NCBI GenBank assembly: GCA_030683995.1
Contig: JAUXPH010000045.1
Location: forward strand, 1 to 64,000
Direction: 5' to 3'
DNA length: 64,000 bases
Source of the DNA: Lutibacter sp.
GTDB lineage: Bacteria; Bacteroidota; Bacteroidia; Flavobacteriales; Flavobacteriaceae
Both the position numbers and the translations under genes were made by a program. Below the pieces are notes generated by a model. It had not been told where the DNA came from and did not search any database. It worked only from the letters and a program-made list of their open reading frames with translations. Positions 36,230-45,517 of the stretch are shown in pieces (the first letter of the stretch is position 1; each line of letters begins with the position of its first letter).

Positions 36230-37608
36230 TGAATATCACTCTAAGTATTATCTATCTTATTACAACCATAGCTTTTGTTATCGGTTTAAAAATGTTGGGA
36301 CATCCTCAAACTGCTAAAAAAGGTAATTTAATTTCTGGTGTTGGTATGGGGCTGGCCATTGTTGCAACCATATTTTTACACGATTTTGAAGTTCCGTCAA
36401 TTAACTATATTTTAATCGGTATCGCGCTATTGATTGGATCTGTTATTGGATATTTTATTGCCATGAAAGTGGCTATGACAAAAATGCCGGAATTGGTATC
36501 CTTATTTAATGGTTTTGGTGGCGGTAGCGCACTTTTAATTGGACTGATTGAATTTGGCAATTTTTCGGAAGATGCCACACAAACCTCCACCATTATTGCA
36601 GCCATAATTATTGGAAGCATCACATTTACAGGAAGTTTAATTGCCTGGGCCAAATTAAATGGTTCCATGAAAGACATAAGGCTGCCAAAATACAACCTGA
36701 TCAATAATTTAATAATTTTGGCGCTTATTGCGTTTGGCGCATACATTGTTATGTATGATTCAACCAATTTAATGTTGATATATCTTTTGCTTTTTGCTTC
36801 ATTGGTGTATGGTGTTTTATTCGTAATTCCAATCGGTGGTGCAGATATGCCGGTTGTTATTTCATTATTGAACTCCTTAACAGGTATTGCAGCAGCAATT
36901 ACAGGTATTTTGTTCGGCAATATGGTGATGATGGTTGGCGGTATTTTAGTTGGTTCGGCAGGATTGATCTTGACCTTTATTATGTGTAATGCCATGAACC
37001 GATCACTTTCAAATGTTATATTTGGTGCTTTTGGAGGTGGTGACGTGGCCATAGCAGCGGTTGGAAAAACCGGTGGAACTATCAAAAAAACCACTGCAAG
37101 TGACTCTGCAATTATGTTGAATTACGCAAGTAAAGTGGTTATTGTGCCCGGTTATGGTTTGGCAGTGGCGCAAGCACAGCACGTTATTCACGAATTAGAG
37201 GAACTATTGACCAAAAAAGGCGTCGATGTTTCTTATGCCATTCATCCTGTGGCCGGACGTATGCCGGGACATATGAATGTATTGTTGGCCGAAAGCAATG
37301 TAGCTTATGATAAATTAATTGAAATGGACAATATAAATCCGCAATTTCCCAATACCGATGTTGTACTGGTTGTTGGTGCAAATGACGTTGTAAATCCGGC
37401 TGCACATAACGATCCTTCAAGTCCAATTTACGGAATGCCAATTTTGGATGTGGAAAATGCAAAACACATTATTGTTAACAAACGAAGTATGAATGCCGGT
37501 TATGCCGGAATTGAGAATGAATTGTTCTTCAACCAAAAAACTTCAATGCTTTTTGGTGATGCCAAAAGTGCTTTAACTGAATTGGTTAACGAACTTAAGA
37601 ATATGTAA
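36229..37608 (+). CDS. pntB: NAD(P) transhydrogenase beta subunit
   Basis: This 459-residue protein has an N-terminal membrane domain of about eight helices (LISGVGMGLAIVAT, MPVVISLLNSLTGIAAA) followed by the NADP-binding domain III from about residue 285 (VIVPGYGLAVAQAQHVIHEL, then VAGRMPGHMNVLLAE and VGANDVVNPAA). All usual motifs are intact. It is followed by a strong terminator. Confidence 0.96.
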   Translation: MNITLSIIYLITTIAFVIGLKMLGHPQTAKKGNLISGVGMGLAIVATIFLHDFEVPSINYILIGIALLIGSVIGYFIAMKVAMTKMPELVSLFNGFGGGSALLIGLIEFGNFSEDATQTSTIIAAIIIGSITFTGSLIAWAKLNGSMKDIRLPKYNLINNLIILALIAFGAYIVMYDSTNLMLIYLLLFASLVYGVLFVIPIGGADMPVVISLLNSLTGIAAAITGILFGNMVMMVGGILVGSAGLILTFIMCNAMNRSLSNVIFGAFGGGDVAIAAVGKTGGTIKKTTASDSAIMLNYASKVVIVPGYGLAVAQAQHVIHELEELLTKKGVDVSYAIHPVAGRMPGHMNVLLAESNVAYDKLIEMDNINPQFPNTDVVLVVGANDVVNPAAHNDPSSPIYGMPILDVENAKHIIVNKRSMNAGYAGIENELFFNQKTSMLFGDAKSALTELVNELKNM

Positions 37609-37628
37609 TTTTTATTTACTTATAGGTG

Positions 37629-37666
37629 AAATCGGGCAAGTATTCAATAGAATGTCTGCCCGATTT
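37629..37666. terminator. Terminator between convergent pntB and tRNA-binding genes
   Basis: AAATCGGGCA (37629-37638) pairs with TGCCCGATTT (37657-37666) across an 18-base loop, with T-rich sequence after it and A-rich sequence before it. It may serve both strands. Confidence 0.75.
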
Positions 37667-37681
37667 TCTTTGCAAAAAAAA

Positions 37682-38026
37682 TTAACTCACCTGCTCACCG
37701 TTTTTCAAAAATGGCTTTGATGCTTGCAACAGCACAATTTCTTTTTGATGATTTTCAACGCCCAACACCAAACATTCGCTTATAAAATTGGCAATTTGTT
37801 TGTCTTTAAAATTTACGATGGCCAATATTTGCTTATGCAGTAAATCCTCTTTGGCATATAACTGGGTAATTTGTGCACTCGATTTTTTGATTCCCAAATC
37901 CCCAAAATCAATGGTAAGTTGGTAGGCCGGTTTTTTAGCTTTTGGAAAATCAACAACCTCAATAATAGTTCCTATTCTAATATCAACTTTATTAAAATCA
38001 TCGAAGGTAATTTCTGGTTTATTCAT
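37682..38026 (-). CDS. tRNA-binding domain protein (CsaA-like)
   Basis: This 114-residue OB-fold protein resembles CsaA/Trbp111: FNKVDIRIGTIIEVVDFPKA, the YQLTIDFGDLGIKKSSAQIT core and the tail LVLGVE. CsaA proteins bind tRNA or act as export-related chaperones. Length is normal for a stand-alone member. It ends in SKPFLKNGEQVS. It lies two bases after the OmpA-family reading frame, so it may share that transcript. Confidence 0.88.
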   Translation of the reverse strand: MNKPEITFDDFNKVDIRIGTIIEVVDFPKAKKPAYQLTIDFGDLGIKKSSAQITQLYAKEDLLHKQILAIVNFKDKQIANFISECLVLGVENHQKEIVLLQASKPFLKNGEQVS

Positions 38027-38028
38027 CG

Positions 38029-40368
38029 TTATTCGTCGGTAATTATAAATTCTGTTCTTCTGTTCATTTGGTGCTCTTCTTCACTGCATTTAACACCTTT
38101 GGCGCAGTTGTTCAACAATTGGGTTTCACCATATCCCCTGCCCGAAACACGACTGGAATCTATGCCGTTTGCAATGAGATAGTCCATTACTTTTTTCGCC
38201 CTGTCATTGGTGAGTTTCATATTATATTCGGCTGCAGCCCTGCTGTCGGTATGCGATTTAATTTCAATTTTCAGCTTCGGATATTTTCTTAAAATGGCAA
38301 TTACTTTGTTCAATTCGATAGCGGCATCCAGCCTAATTGATGATTGGTCCAAATCAAAATTAATGGCTTTGGTTTTAATCATTTTTTGCTCACGAACTTC
38401 AACAAATTCAATGGATGATTCCATTTGCAATTGTATATTGTTGACTTCATTTGTTTTGTCTGTAGTTTTTATTGTTGAAACAAGATCGTGATAATTTTTT
38501 AATGAAACGGTGAATCTGTATGGCATTTCACATTCCAATTTGTAAGTAAAAGCCGCATTGTCATCTAAATTTATTTTTGCCAATAATTCTTTTCCTTTAT
38601 AAATATGGACCACAGCATTTGGCAACGGCAAATTGGTTTCACTGTCCGTTACAATTCCGTTCAACATTTGAATACATTCAATCGGCGTTAATTTCAGTGT
38701 TTTTCTGGTTTCTGTTTTATTTTTATCATCAGTTGTGATGCTTAATTCCACAGTTTCATAATTTTCTTTTTCAGCAACAAGTTTGTAAGTTTCTTTGCAA
38801 TCTACATTGAATTTAAAGTTTGAATTTTTGCTGATGGTTTGCTTTTCAACCAATTGATTGTTTTGAAATAAGGAAACACTTACTTGATCCAATGGCAGAT
38901 TCGTTTTGCTGTCCGTAATGTTTCCGCTCAGCAATTGCGTGCATTCAATTGGCGTTAATTTTAATGTTTTTGTAATTTCCGTTTTATTTTTATCGTCGGA
39001 TTAAACGGTTAATTCCACAGTTACATAAGTAAACTTTTCGGCGACAAGTTTGTAGGTTTCTTTGCAATTTATGTTAAATTTAAAGTTTGAACCTTTGCTG
39101 ATACTTTGTTTTTCGACCAGTTTATTGTTTTGAAAAAAAGAAACCTGAACCTGATCTAAAGGCAGATTCGTTTTTCCGTCCAAAATGTTTCCGCTCAATA
39201 ATTGCTTGCATTCAATCGACGTTAATTTTAGTGTTTTTGTAATTTCCGTTTTATTTTTATCATCAGTTGCAATGGTTAATTCCGCAGTTTTATAGTTTTC
39301 TTTTTCGGCAATGATTTTGTAAGTTTCCTTGCAATTTATGTTAAATTTATAGCCAGAACCTTTTGAAACGGTTTGTTTTTCAACCAATTGATTGTTTAGA
39401 AACAAGAAAACCTGGACTTGGTCCAGAGGTTGGTCGTTAGCATCATTTAAGGTTAAAATATTAATGGTTTGTATACACTTTTCTTTAAACGCATAAATAT
39501 CTACATCGCCTTTGCCTCCGGCACGATTTGAAGTGAAATATCCGGAATTTGTAGCATCAATCACAAGAGCAAAATCGTCATATTTACTGTTAAAAGGAGG
39601 CGGTAAATTTACTGCTTGTTGAAAATTGCCATTTATAAACTCACTTTTAAAAATATCCAATCCTCCAAGTCCTTTATATCCGTTTGAAGAGAAATAGAGC
39701 GTATTGTTTTGGTCAATATAAGGAAATAGTTCCGTTTGTTTTGTATTCACTATGGGGCCCAAATTTTTTGGAACGCCATAATTTCCTTCATTATTAATAT
39801 CCACCACATAAATATCCAGTTCTCCATAACCGCCTGGCATATCCGAAACAAAATAAAGTTTTTTCCCATCTGCACTCACGGCCGGACTTCGAACAGAATA
39901 TTCTTTGCTGTTAAAAGTCAGTGGTGTAACATTGGAAATTTCAAAATTTTGGTTTACGGAAGCTTTAAACATATAAAGCGTTTTCCATTTGGCAGAATCC
40001 TTTCTGGTTTGGGTATTGTAAAAATTATTCCACGTAAAATAAATGGTTTTGAAATCGGGCGTGAAAGCAATATCTGATTCAAAAAATTTGTTATTTATTT
40101 CGGAAGAAAATTTATTCGTTTGGATAATATCGCCATTATCTGTAATCATCCCATGATACAATTCTAAATAAAGTTGGCGGTTGGTTGCTCGCTTGCCGCC
40201 ATTATCTTTTTTGGATGAAGCAAATATTACAGAATTATTGCTCGAATAAGTGACACCCAATTCAGCGAATTTAGAGTTTATCGAGGTATTTAAAATTTCA
40301 TAAGTCCCTTCTTGGGCGGCTAAAAAATTAAAAATCAAAAACAATAAGAGTTGCAAAACCTTTTTCAT
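38029..40368 (-). pseudogene. PD40/OmpA-family envelope protein split by an in-frame TAA
   Basis: Read on the minus strand, a signal peptide (FLIFNFLAAQ) and WD40-like PD40 repeats (ADGKKLYFVSDMPGGYGELD, NTLYFSSNGYKGLGGLDIF) are followed by four tandem 89-residue sandwich modules and an OmpA peptidoglycan-binding domain (NFDLDQSSIRLD, then IKSHTDSRAA and NRRTEFII). A TAA at 39001-39003 interrupts the second module; the frame resumes immediately (SDDKNKTEITKTLKL) and stays open to 38029. Without the stop the protein would have 779 residues, normal for this class, whose members include gliding/secretion-associated outer-membrane linkers. No ATG restarts the second part. A truncated 455-residue product is possible, but it would lose wall anchoring. 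Confidence 0.85.
38401..39468 (-). repeat. Four tandem 267-bp coding repeats
   Basis: Equivalent positions of the modules fall 267 bp (89 codons) apart, for example 39201, 38934 and 38667. Modules two and three are closest, sharing LLSGN, KTNLPLDQV, QNN-LVEKQ, KFN--CKETYKLVAEK and DDKNKTE. The fourth is clearly diverged. Each module resembles a carboxypeptidase-regulatory-like/PEGA sandwich. High similarity makes the array prone to recombination and to assembly error. Confidence 0.8.
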
Positions 40369-40380
40369 AGTAGATTTGTG

Positions 40381-40845
40381 CTACTTCTTATTTGATATTT
40401 TTTCAAATACCCAGGCTGGTCCAATCAGCAAAAATTGCAAATCCTTAAAAAATGACGGTTTTTTTCCTTCCAACTTATGTCCGTAAAACTGTCCAATCCA
40501 AGCGATGATGAAAATAACCAGCGAACTGTAAAATAGCGGACTTACCTCTGACAAAAAATAATTCCCCATCAAACATATTATTGAAAATGTAAGCATTCTT
40601 ACAAAAGTTGAAAATGACAATCGGATGTAAAAAATGAGCAATAAAATTAAAACCGGCACCGCCCAATTTTCCAAAAACGGATTGTTGATGTTTAAATTTT
40701 CTGAAATAATGGTTGAGGGAATACTCATTAACATACCAACAATACTAAAAAATATAGCAGGAACGCAAATAAAATGAATTGTTTGGTTGGTTTTATTTTG
40801 ATGACTTTCGGCGTATTCATCAAACCACTGATTTAATGTTTTCAT
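40381..40845 (-). CDS. DUF962/Mpo1-like membrane protein
   Basis: This 154-residue protein starts at ATG 40845 with MKTLNQWFDEYAESHQNKTN and HFICVPAIF, the signature of the Mpo1/YGL010w family. It has about four hydrophobic helices and a C-terminal HKLEGKKPSFFKDLQFLLIGPAW. Yeast Mpo1 oxidises 2-hydroxy fatty acids; bacterial members are untested. The codons upstream to 40884 overlap the neighbouring leader and are not needed. Confidence 0.85.
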   Translation of the reverse strand: MKTLNQWFDEYAESHQNKTNQTIHFICVPAIFFSIVGMLMSIPSTIISENLNINNPFLENWAVPVLILLLIFYIRLSFSTFVRMLTFSIICLMGNYFLSEVSPLFYSSLVIFIIAWIGQFYGHKLEGKKPSFFKDLQFLLIGPAWVFEKISNKK

Positions 40846-40885
40846 ATTATTAGTTTGTAGTGAAAGATTTTTTAGCTTCTGCAAT

Positions 40886-41575
40886 TTATGTTTTTTTCTC
40901 CAATTTTTTCAATTGTTGCTTCGCCCTGAAATTTCCGGAATCAAGCGTTAATGATTTTTGGTAATATTCAATCGCTTTTAAAGTGTCGCCGCTTTTCAAA
41001 TAAGCTTCCCCTAAACTATCATAAACATTTGAACTATTGGGATATAATGCAGCATTAATCTTAAAAATTGCTTTTGACATCTCAAAATTTTTCTCCTTTA
41101 AAGCTTTATATCCTAACGAATTTAAATACTTTTCGTCGATTGAACTGTCTAATGAATCTTTTTTCTTGATGGCCAAATAACCCTCAAGCGCTTTATCGAA
41201 TTCCTTGTTTTCCAAATATTCACTTGGAACTATTTCGTCATCTTTCAGCTTTCTGAAATTATATTCGATGGGTTTATTTTCTTCTTTTGGAACCAAAACC
41301 ATATAGGAGATTTTATTTTCCGGATTGGTTAAAAACTGAATTTTCTCATTCATTTCCTTCACAAAAAAAGTAGCATCATCCACTTTTAAAGGTTTTATTT
41401 TATTTGCGCCTCGCCACGCCAAGTACATTTCATTTTCTTCAAAATAAACCTTTACAACCTCATCTGAATTGTACAAATACCGTCCGGTTGCTTTCTTTAT
41501 TAATTCAGGGTTGTTTGAATTGTTTGTGCAGCCAAATAAAAATGCTAAAAAAATCAGAAAATAGTTGAATTTCAT
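40886..41575 (-). CDS. TPR-containing lipoprotein
   Basis: This 229-residue protein has a lipoprotein signal (FLAFLFGC, Cys16) and a central beta-rich part. Two tetratricopeptide repeats (NVYDSLGEAYLKSGDTLKAI, EYYQKSLTLDSGNFRAKQQL) lie near the C-terminus. Such proteins act as scaffolds in the envelope. It is probably co-transcribed with the DUF962 gene downstream. The intergenic region 41576-41812 on the other side serves the divergent cytochrome operon. Confidence 0.75.
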   Translation of the reverse strand: MKFNYFLIFLAFLFGCTNNSNNPELIKKATGRYLYNSDEVVKVYFEENEMYLAWRGANKIKPLKVDDATFFVKEMNEKIQFLTNPENKISYMVLVPKEENKPIEYNFRKLKDDEIVPSEYLENKEFDKALEGYLAIKKKDSLDSSIDEKYLNSLGYKALKEKNFEMSKAIFKINAALYPNSSNVYDSLGEAYLKSGDTLKAIEYYQKSLTLDSGNFRAKQQLKKLEKKT

Positions 41576-41812
41576 AATTACAATTATGCTTAAAATGAAT
41601 GATAATTTATGTTTTTGATAATCTTACTTCCAAAAATAGCAAAAAAAATCGTTGTTATTAATCAAAGTCAATTGAATATTTTTCATAATAAACATTGACG
41701 ATTTAGCAATAAACTTTATTAAGACTTATTATATATTAACTGTAATGAAGGATTATGTATCAAAAGTTACAAAAAATTGAATTAAATTTAGATTTAAATT
41801 AAAAATAATTCT

Positions 41813-42268
41813 ATGCCAAAATTGATTTTTCGTTTATTCTTAACGTTTGTTGTATTTGTAGGTATTTTTATTTTAATACAACAACTGCTAACACCTGAAT
41901 CTTTTGGCGAATATGGCCATTACAGAGCCAATGCCATAGATGACAATAAAATGAGCACTTCATTTTATAAAGGTGAAGCCAAATGCAATGAATGCCATCA
42001 AGACATATTTGACCAAAAGGCTTTGGATGTGCACGATGCGGTTCGCTGTGAAAGTTGCCATAGTCCTAAAATTGATGCCAGTACAGATTGCAAAGTGAGT
42101 CCACCTATTGTGAAGGGAACTATTAAATTTTGTGCGGAATGCCACGCCACCAATCCGGCACGACTCAAAAAAGGTGTGCCGCAATTAAATTTCAAAGAGC
42201 ACTATGATAAACAAAACTGCATTGAATGCCATAATCCACACGCACCATGGGAACTGAAAGAAAAGTAA
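41813..42268 (+). CDS. Membrane-anchored tetraheme c-type cytochrome
   Basis: This 151-residue protein has an N-terminal membrane helix (LFLTFVVFVGIFILIQQLL) and four heme-binding CxxCH motifs: CNECH, CESCH, CAECH and CIECH. It resembles small NapC/NrfH- or Qrc-like multiheme subunits that pass electrons across the periplasmic face. Its 3' end overlaps the ferredoxin gene by 22 bases. Together with the next two genes it forms a likely membrane redox complex. Confidence 0.88.
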   Translation: MPKLIFRLFLTFVVFVGIFILIQQLLTPESFGEYGHYRANAIDDNKMSTSFYKGEAKCNECHQDIFDQKALDVHDAVRCESCHSPKIDASTDCKVSPPIVKGTIKFCAECHATNPARLKKGVPQLNFKEHYDKQNCIECHNPHAPWELKEK

Positions 42269-43026
42269 ACAACCGAAGAAAGTTTTTTCAAACCTCAGCA
42301 GCATTGGTTGGAGGAACCTTATTGTATGCAATCATAAAACCTTTTGAAGCACTTGCTCAGCCTAAGGAAGAAGAATTAAAAACAGATAAAGCCAATCTTC
42401 CTTTATGGGGAATGGGCGTTGATTTAGAAAAGTGTATTGGATGCGGAAAATGCGCCGAAGCTTGTAAAATTGAAAATAAGGTACCGAAAGAACCCTTTTA
42501 TTTCAGAACCTGGGTGGAACAATACACCGTAAAAAATGATGGCACCGTTAAAATAGAGTCACCAAATGGCGGTATTGGCGGCTTAAAACAATCTGTTCCT
42601 GATGAAGAGATTTTTAAATCCTTTATGGTACCTAAATTATGCAACCATTGCACAAAAGCACCTTGCGTTCAAGCATGCCCTGTTGGCGCAACTTTTATAA
42701 GTCCGGACGGTGTGGTTTTGGTGGATGAAACTTATTGTATTGGTTGCAGTTATTGCATTCAGGCTTGTCCATACGGAGCTCGTTTTATGAATCCAATTAC
42801 AAAAGTGGCTGATAAATGCACGTTCTGTTACCACAGAATCAACGAAGGATTACAACCGGCGTGTGTTGAAGTTTGCCCAACAAACGCAAGAATATTTGGG
42901 GATTTAAGAGACAAAGAAAGCGATTTGGTAAACTTTTTACAGGTTAATCCAACACAAGTTTTAAAACCTCATTTAAATACCCATTCCAGGGTGTTTTATA
43001 ACGGACTTAGTTCAGAAGTTAAATAA
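42247..43026 (+). CDS. Four-cluster ferredoxin subunit (HybA/DmsB-like)
   Basis: This 259-residue protein starts with a twin-arginine-type leader (NNRRKFFQTSAALVGGTLLY). It contains four cysteine clusters: CIGCGKCAEAC, CNHCTKAPCVQAC, CIGCSYCIQAC and CTFCYHRINEGLQPACVEVC, enough for four [4Fe-4S] centres. Export by Tat would place it on the periplasmic side. It lies between the tetraheme cytochrome and the NrfD subunit, the expected electron-transfer layer between quinone and hemes. Confidence 0.9.
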   Translation: MGTERKVNNRRKFFQTSAALVGGTLLYAIIKPFEALAQPKEEELKTDKANLPLWGMGVDLEKCIGCGKCAEACKIENKVPKEPFYFRTWVEQYTVKNDGTVKIESPNGGIGGLKQSVPDEEIFKSFMVPKLCNHCTKAPCVQACPVGATFISPDGVVLVDETYCIGCSYCIQACPYGARFMNPITKVADKCTFCYHRINEGLQPACVEVCPTNARIFGDLRDKESDLVNFLQVNPTQVLKPHLNTHSRVFYNGLSSEVK

Positions 43027-43028
43027 TT

Positions 43029-44225
43029 ATGGAAGAGCATTATAAACATTTATACGAAGCGCTATCACAGGTTGACGGCTATATTTATCCCAATGAAATA
43101 GATTTGCATTGGGGATTGATGATTGTTTTATATCCTTACATCACAGGCTTGGTTGCCGGCGCTTTTATCCTCGCTTCTTTAGAACGTGTTTTTAACGTGA
43201 AGGTATTAAAGCCTACTTACGGTTTGGCCTTGTTAACTGCTTTGTCATTTTTATTGGTGGCCACGCTGCCTTTGGTAAGTCATTTACAGCATCCTTTAAG
43301 AGCCTACGAAATTTTAATGACACCCAATCCAACTTCAGCTATGGCTATATTTGGATTTGTCTATTTATGGTATTTAATGGTGGTTTTATTGTTAGAAATT
43401 TGGTTCGATTATCGGCTTGATTTTGTGCTTTGGTCGAAAAAAAGCACCGGATTTAAAAAATATTTCTATAAAATTATTACTTTGGGAATTAATGACACCG
43501 ACGAAAAATCGGCCAAACTTGATGATAAATTGGGCTATTTTATCACCCTCATCGGAATTCCGTCCGCATTTTTGTTACACGGATATGTCGGATTTATTTT
43601 TGGATCCATCAAAGCCAATCCTTGGTGGTCTACCGTACTAATGCCTGTCATATTTTTATTCTCGGCGATGGTGTCAGGTATTGCGCTGGTGATGGTGATT
43701 TATATGGTGGTGAGTTGGATCAGGAAAGTGGAAATTGATATGCCTTGTTTGGATACCATTGCAAAATACCTGTTTTATATTTTAATTATTGATTTTACGT
43801 TGGAATCTTTAGATCAAATTCACCGAATTTATGAGGCTGAAGAATCTTTTGATATTATTAAAGTGCTGGTTAGCGGTAAGTTAAATATCACGTTGTTAAT
43901 TATGCAAGTAATGTTGGGAACTATTATTCCGCTGGTTGTTATTGGAATTTTTCAAGTCTACAAACCTGCTGAGAAAATCAGAAAGTTTTCCTATTTCTTT
44001 GTTGGCATTCTTGTGCTAATCGGGATTTTCTTTATGCGCTGGAATGTGGTTATTGGCGGACAGTTATTTTCAAAAAGCTTAAGCGGATTTACCTCTTTCA
44101 AAGCCGTATATTCCGGATTGGAAGGTTATGTGATGGCGGCTGTTTGGCTGATAGTGCCTTTGTTAATATTGACCTTTTTATTATGGCTGATGCCTCCTTG
44201 GAAAAAAGTAGTTACTCATGAATAG
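43029..44225 (+). CDS. nrfD: NrfD/PsrC-type quinone-interacting membrane subunit
   Basis: This 398-residue protein has about nine to ten transmembrane helices and family features such as HWGLMIVLYPYITGLVAGAF at the N-terminus, PLRAYEILMTPNPTSAMAIF, and RWNVVIGGQLFSKSL near the end. NrfD/HybB/PsrC proteins exchange electrons with menaquinol and may be proton-coupled. It is the last gene of the operon and is followed by a terminator. No catalytic molybdopterin or hydrogenase subunit is encoded next to it. Confidence 0.88.
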   Translation: MEEHYKHLYEALSQVDGYIYPNEIDLHWGLMIVLYPYITGLVAGAFILASLERVFNVKVLKPTYGLALLTALSFLLVATLPLVSHLQHPLRAYEILMTPNPTSAMAIFGFVYLWYLMVVLLLEIWFDYRLDFVLWSKKSTGFKKYFYKIITLGINDTDEKSAKLDDKLGYFITLIGIPSAFLLHGYVGFIFGSIKANPWWSTVLMPVIFLFSAMVSGIALVMVIYMVVSWIRKVEIDMPCLDTIAKYLFYILIIDFTLESLDQIHRIYEAEESFDIIKVLVSGKLNITLLIMQVMLGTIIPLVVIGIFQVYKPAEKIRKFSYFFVGILVLIGIFFMRWNVVIGGQLFSKSLSGFTSFKAVYSGLEGYVMAAVWLIVPLLILTFLLWLMPPWKKVVTHE

Positions 44226-44240
44226 TTTAAAGTTAAACAT

Positions 44241-44268
44241 AAAAAATCCGCTATTTTGCGGATTTTTT
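44241..44268. terminator. Bidirectional terminator after the cytochrome/NrfD operon
   Basis: AAAAAATCCGC (44241-44251) pairs perfectly with GCGGATTTTTT (44258-44268) around a six-base loop. A and T runs on both sides suit termination of both the NrfD operon and the convergent PPIase gene. Confidence 0.9.
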
Positions 44269-44282
44269 TATGATTTTTATTT

Positions 44283-45215
44283 TTAGGAAACTTTCATCAA
44301 TTCCACATCAAAAATTAACGTGGCATCCGGAGGAATTACGCCACCGGCGCCGCGGCTTCCGTAAGCCAATTCAGAAGGAATCACAAAACGTGCTTTATCC
44401 CCAACTTTTAATAATTGAATGCCCTCATCCCAGCCTGAAATTACTTGCCCAACACCCAATTCAAAATCGATGGGTTGTTTGCGAGGATAGGAAGAATCAA
44501 AAACAGTTCCGTCTAATAACTGGCCTTTGTAATGCACAGAAACCACACTTCCTTTGGTTGCTTTTTTACCTGAACCTTCTTGTAATATTTTATAGCGCAA
44601 ACCGCTTGGTGTTTCATCATAACCAGCGGCAACTTTTTCCATTTGATCAGCCATCGCTTTTTTAGCTTCCGCTTCTCTTTTTGTTCTTGAACCTTCAAAA
44701 GTTCTAAAGGCTTCCACCGCATTAAATTTTTCTGCCGCTTCACCAGCTCTGATAATTTCAAGAGATTCCAAAACGTCATTTTGCTTAATTGCATCTACAA
44801 CTTCTTGTCCTTGAACAACTTTGCCAAAAACGGTGTGTTTGTTGTCTAACCAAGGCGTAGCAACGTGTGTAATAAAAAACTGACTTCCGTTTGAAGCGGG
44901 TCCAGAATTTGCCATCGATAAAATGCCGGGTGCATTGTGTTTTAAATCCGGGTGAAATTCATCAGCAAAACTGTAACCCGGAGAACCTGTTCCGGTTCCC
45001 AACGGACAACCGCCTTGAATCATAAAATCAGGAATTACCCTGTGAAATTTCAATCCGTTATAATAAGGTGTTCCTTGCGGTTTTGAGTTGTTTTCTAAAT
45101 TTCCTTCAGCCAAAGCAACAAAGTTACCCACTGTTCCCGGTGTTTTCTCAAATTCTAAACTTACCAGTATTTCACCTTTTGAGGTGTTAAATTTTGCGTA
45201 TAATCCGTTATCCAT
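44283..45215 (-). CDS. Cyclophilin-FKBP dual peptidyl-prolyl isomerase
   Basis: This 310-residue cytoplasmic protein fuses two unrelated proline isomerase folds. The cyclophilin part is about residues 7-140 (FHRVIPDFMIQGG, GPASNGSQFFITHV). The FKBP part is about 205-310 (VSVHYKGQLLDGTVFDSS, ELGVGQVISGWDEG, AYGSRGAGGVIPPDATLIF). A charged helical linker separates them. Such fusions are known in Flavobacteria and spirochaetes and act as foldases with chaperone activity. No signal peptide is present. A -7 box lies just upstream at 45237-45244. Confidence 0.92.
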   Translation of the reverse strand: MDNGLYAKFNTSKGEILVSLEFEKTPGTVGNFVALAEGNLENNSKPQGTPYYNGLKFHRVIPDFMIQGGCPLGTGTGSPGYSFADEFHPDLKHNAPGILSMANSGPASNGSQFFITHVATPWLDNKHTVFGKVVQGQEVVDAIKQNDVLESLEIIRAGEAAEKFNAVEAFRTFEGSRTKREAEAKKAMADQMEKVAAGYDETPSGLRYKILQEGSGKKATKGSVVSVHYKGQLLDGTVFDSSYPRKQPIDFELGVGQVISGWDEGIQLLKVGDKARFVIPSELAYGSRGAGGVIPPDATLIFDVELMKVS

Positions 45216-45236
45216 TTTCTTGATTTTTTAAGGAAA

Positions 45237-45244
45237 CAAAGATA
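45237..45244 (-). promoter_or_regulatory. Putative -7 element for the dual PPIase gene
   Basis: The minus strand reads TATCTTTG, a full TAnnTTTG match, 21 bases upstream of ATG 45215. Confidence 0.55.
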
Positions 45245-45310
45245 CATCCTTTCATTTGAAATGAAAAGCTTAATAATTATTTATTCTTTTCATAATGGTT
45301 TATAAAAAAA

Positions 45311-45334
45311 AAAATCCACCATCTGGCGGACTTT
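45311..45334 (-). terminator. Terminator after the 51-residue lipoprotein gene
   Basis: AAAATCCACC and GGCGGACTTT form an imperfect 10-bp stem around ATCT. On the minus strand it runs into about ten T. Confidence 0.6.
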
Positions 45335-45361
45335 ATCTGAATTAATTATAGAAATTTGGTA

Positions 45362-45517
45362 TTAAACTTCAGCCTTAACCATAGCTTTATGTGAAGTTGA
45401 CTGTTCCATTTTATTTGCATCGCTCGTTAATCCACAGCCTTTTTTGGAAGCATTGCAAGCGCTAAAAAACACTGCTAAAAAGGCAATTCCTAAAGTATAT
45501 AAAGCTATTTTTTTCAT
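45362..45517 (-). CDS. Tiny lipoprotein (51 aa)
   Basis: ATG at 45517 opens a 51-residue frame starting MKKIALYTLGIAFLAVFFSA and a cysteine (Cys21), a clear lipoprotein signal. The short mature part (NASKKGCGLTSDANKMEQS...) is polar and has a second Cys. It stands alone with its own terminator and about 130 bases to the nucleoside phosphorylase gene. Very small lipoproteins of this kind are common in Bacteroidota; no function is assigned. Confidence 0.7.
   Translation of the reverse strand: MKKIALYTLGIAFLAVFFSACNASKKGCGLTSDANKMEQSTSHKAMVKAEV

Noticed and set aside
36405-37094. Long open frame (229 codons) antisense to pntB
   Set aside because: It lies wholly within pntB, is rich in Pro/Ile/Asn as expected from reading a membrane-protein gene backwards, and matches no family.
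41758-41770. TATCAAAAGTTAC upstream of the cytochrome operon, similar to the middle of element copy C
   Set aside because: It lacks TGTGAAT, the second half-site at 21 bp and the downstream box, so it is not counted as a fourth copy.
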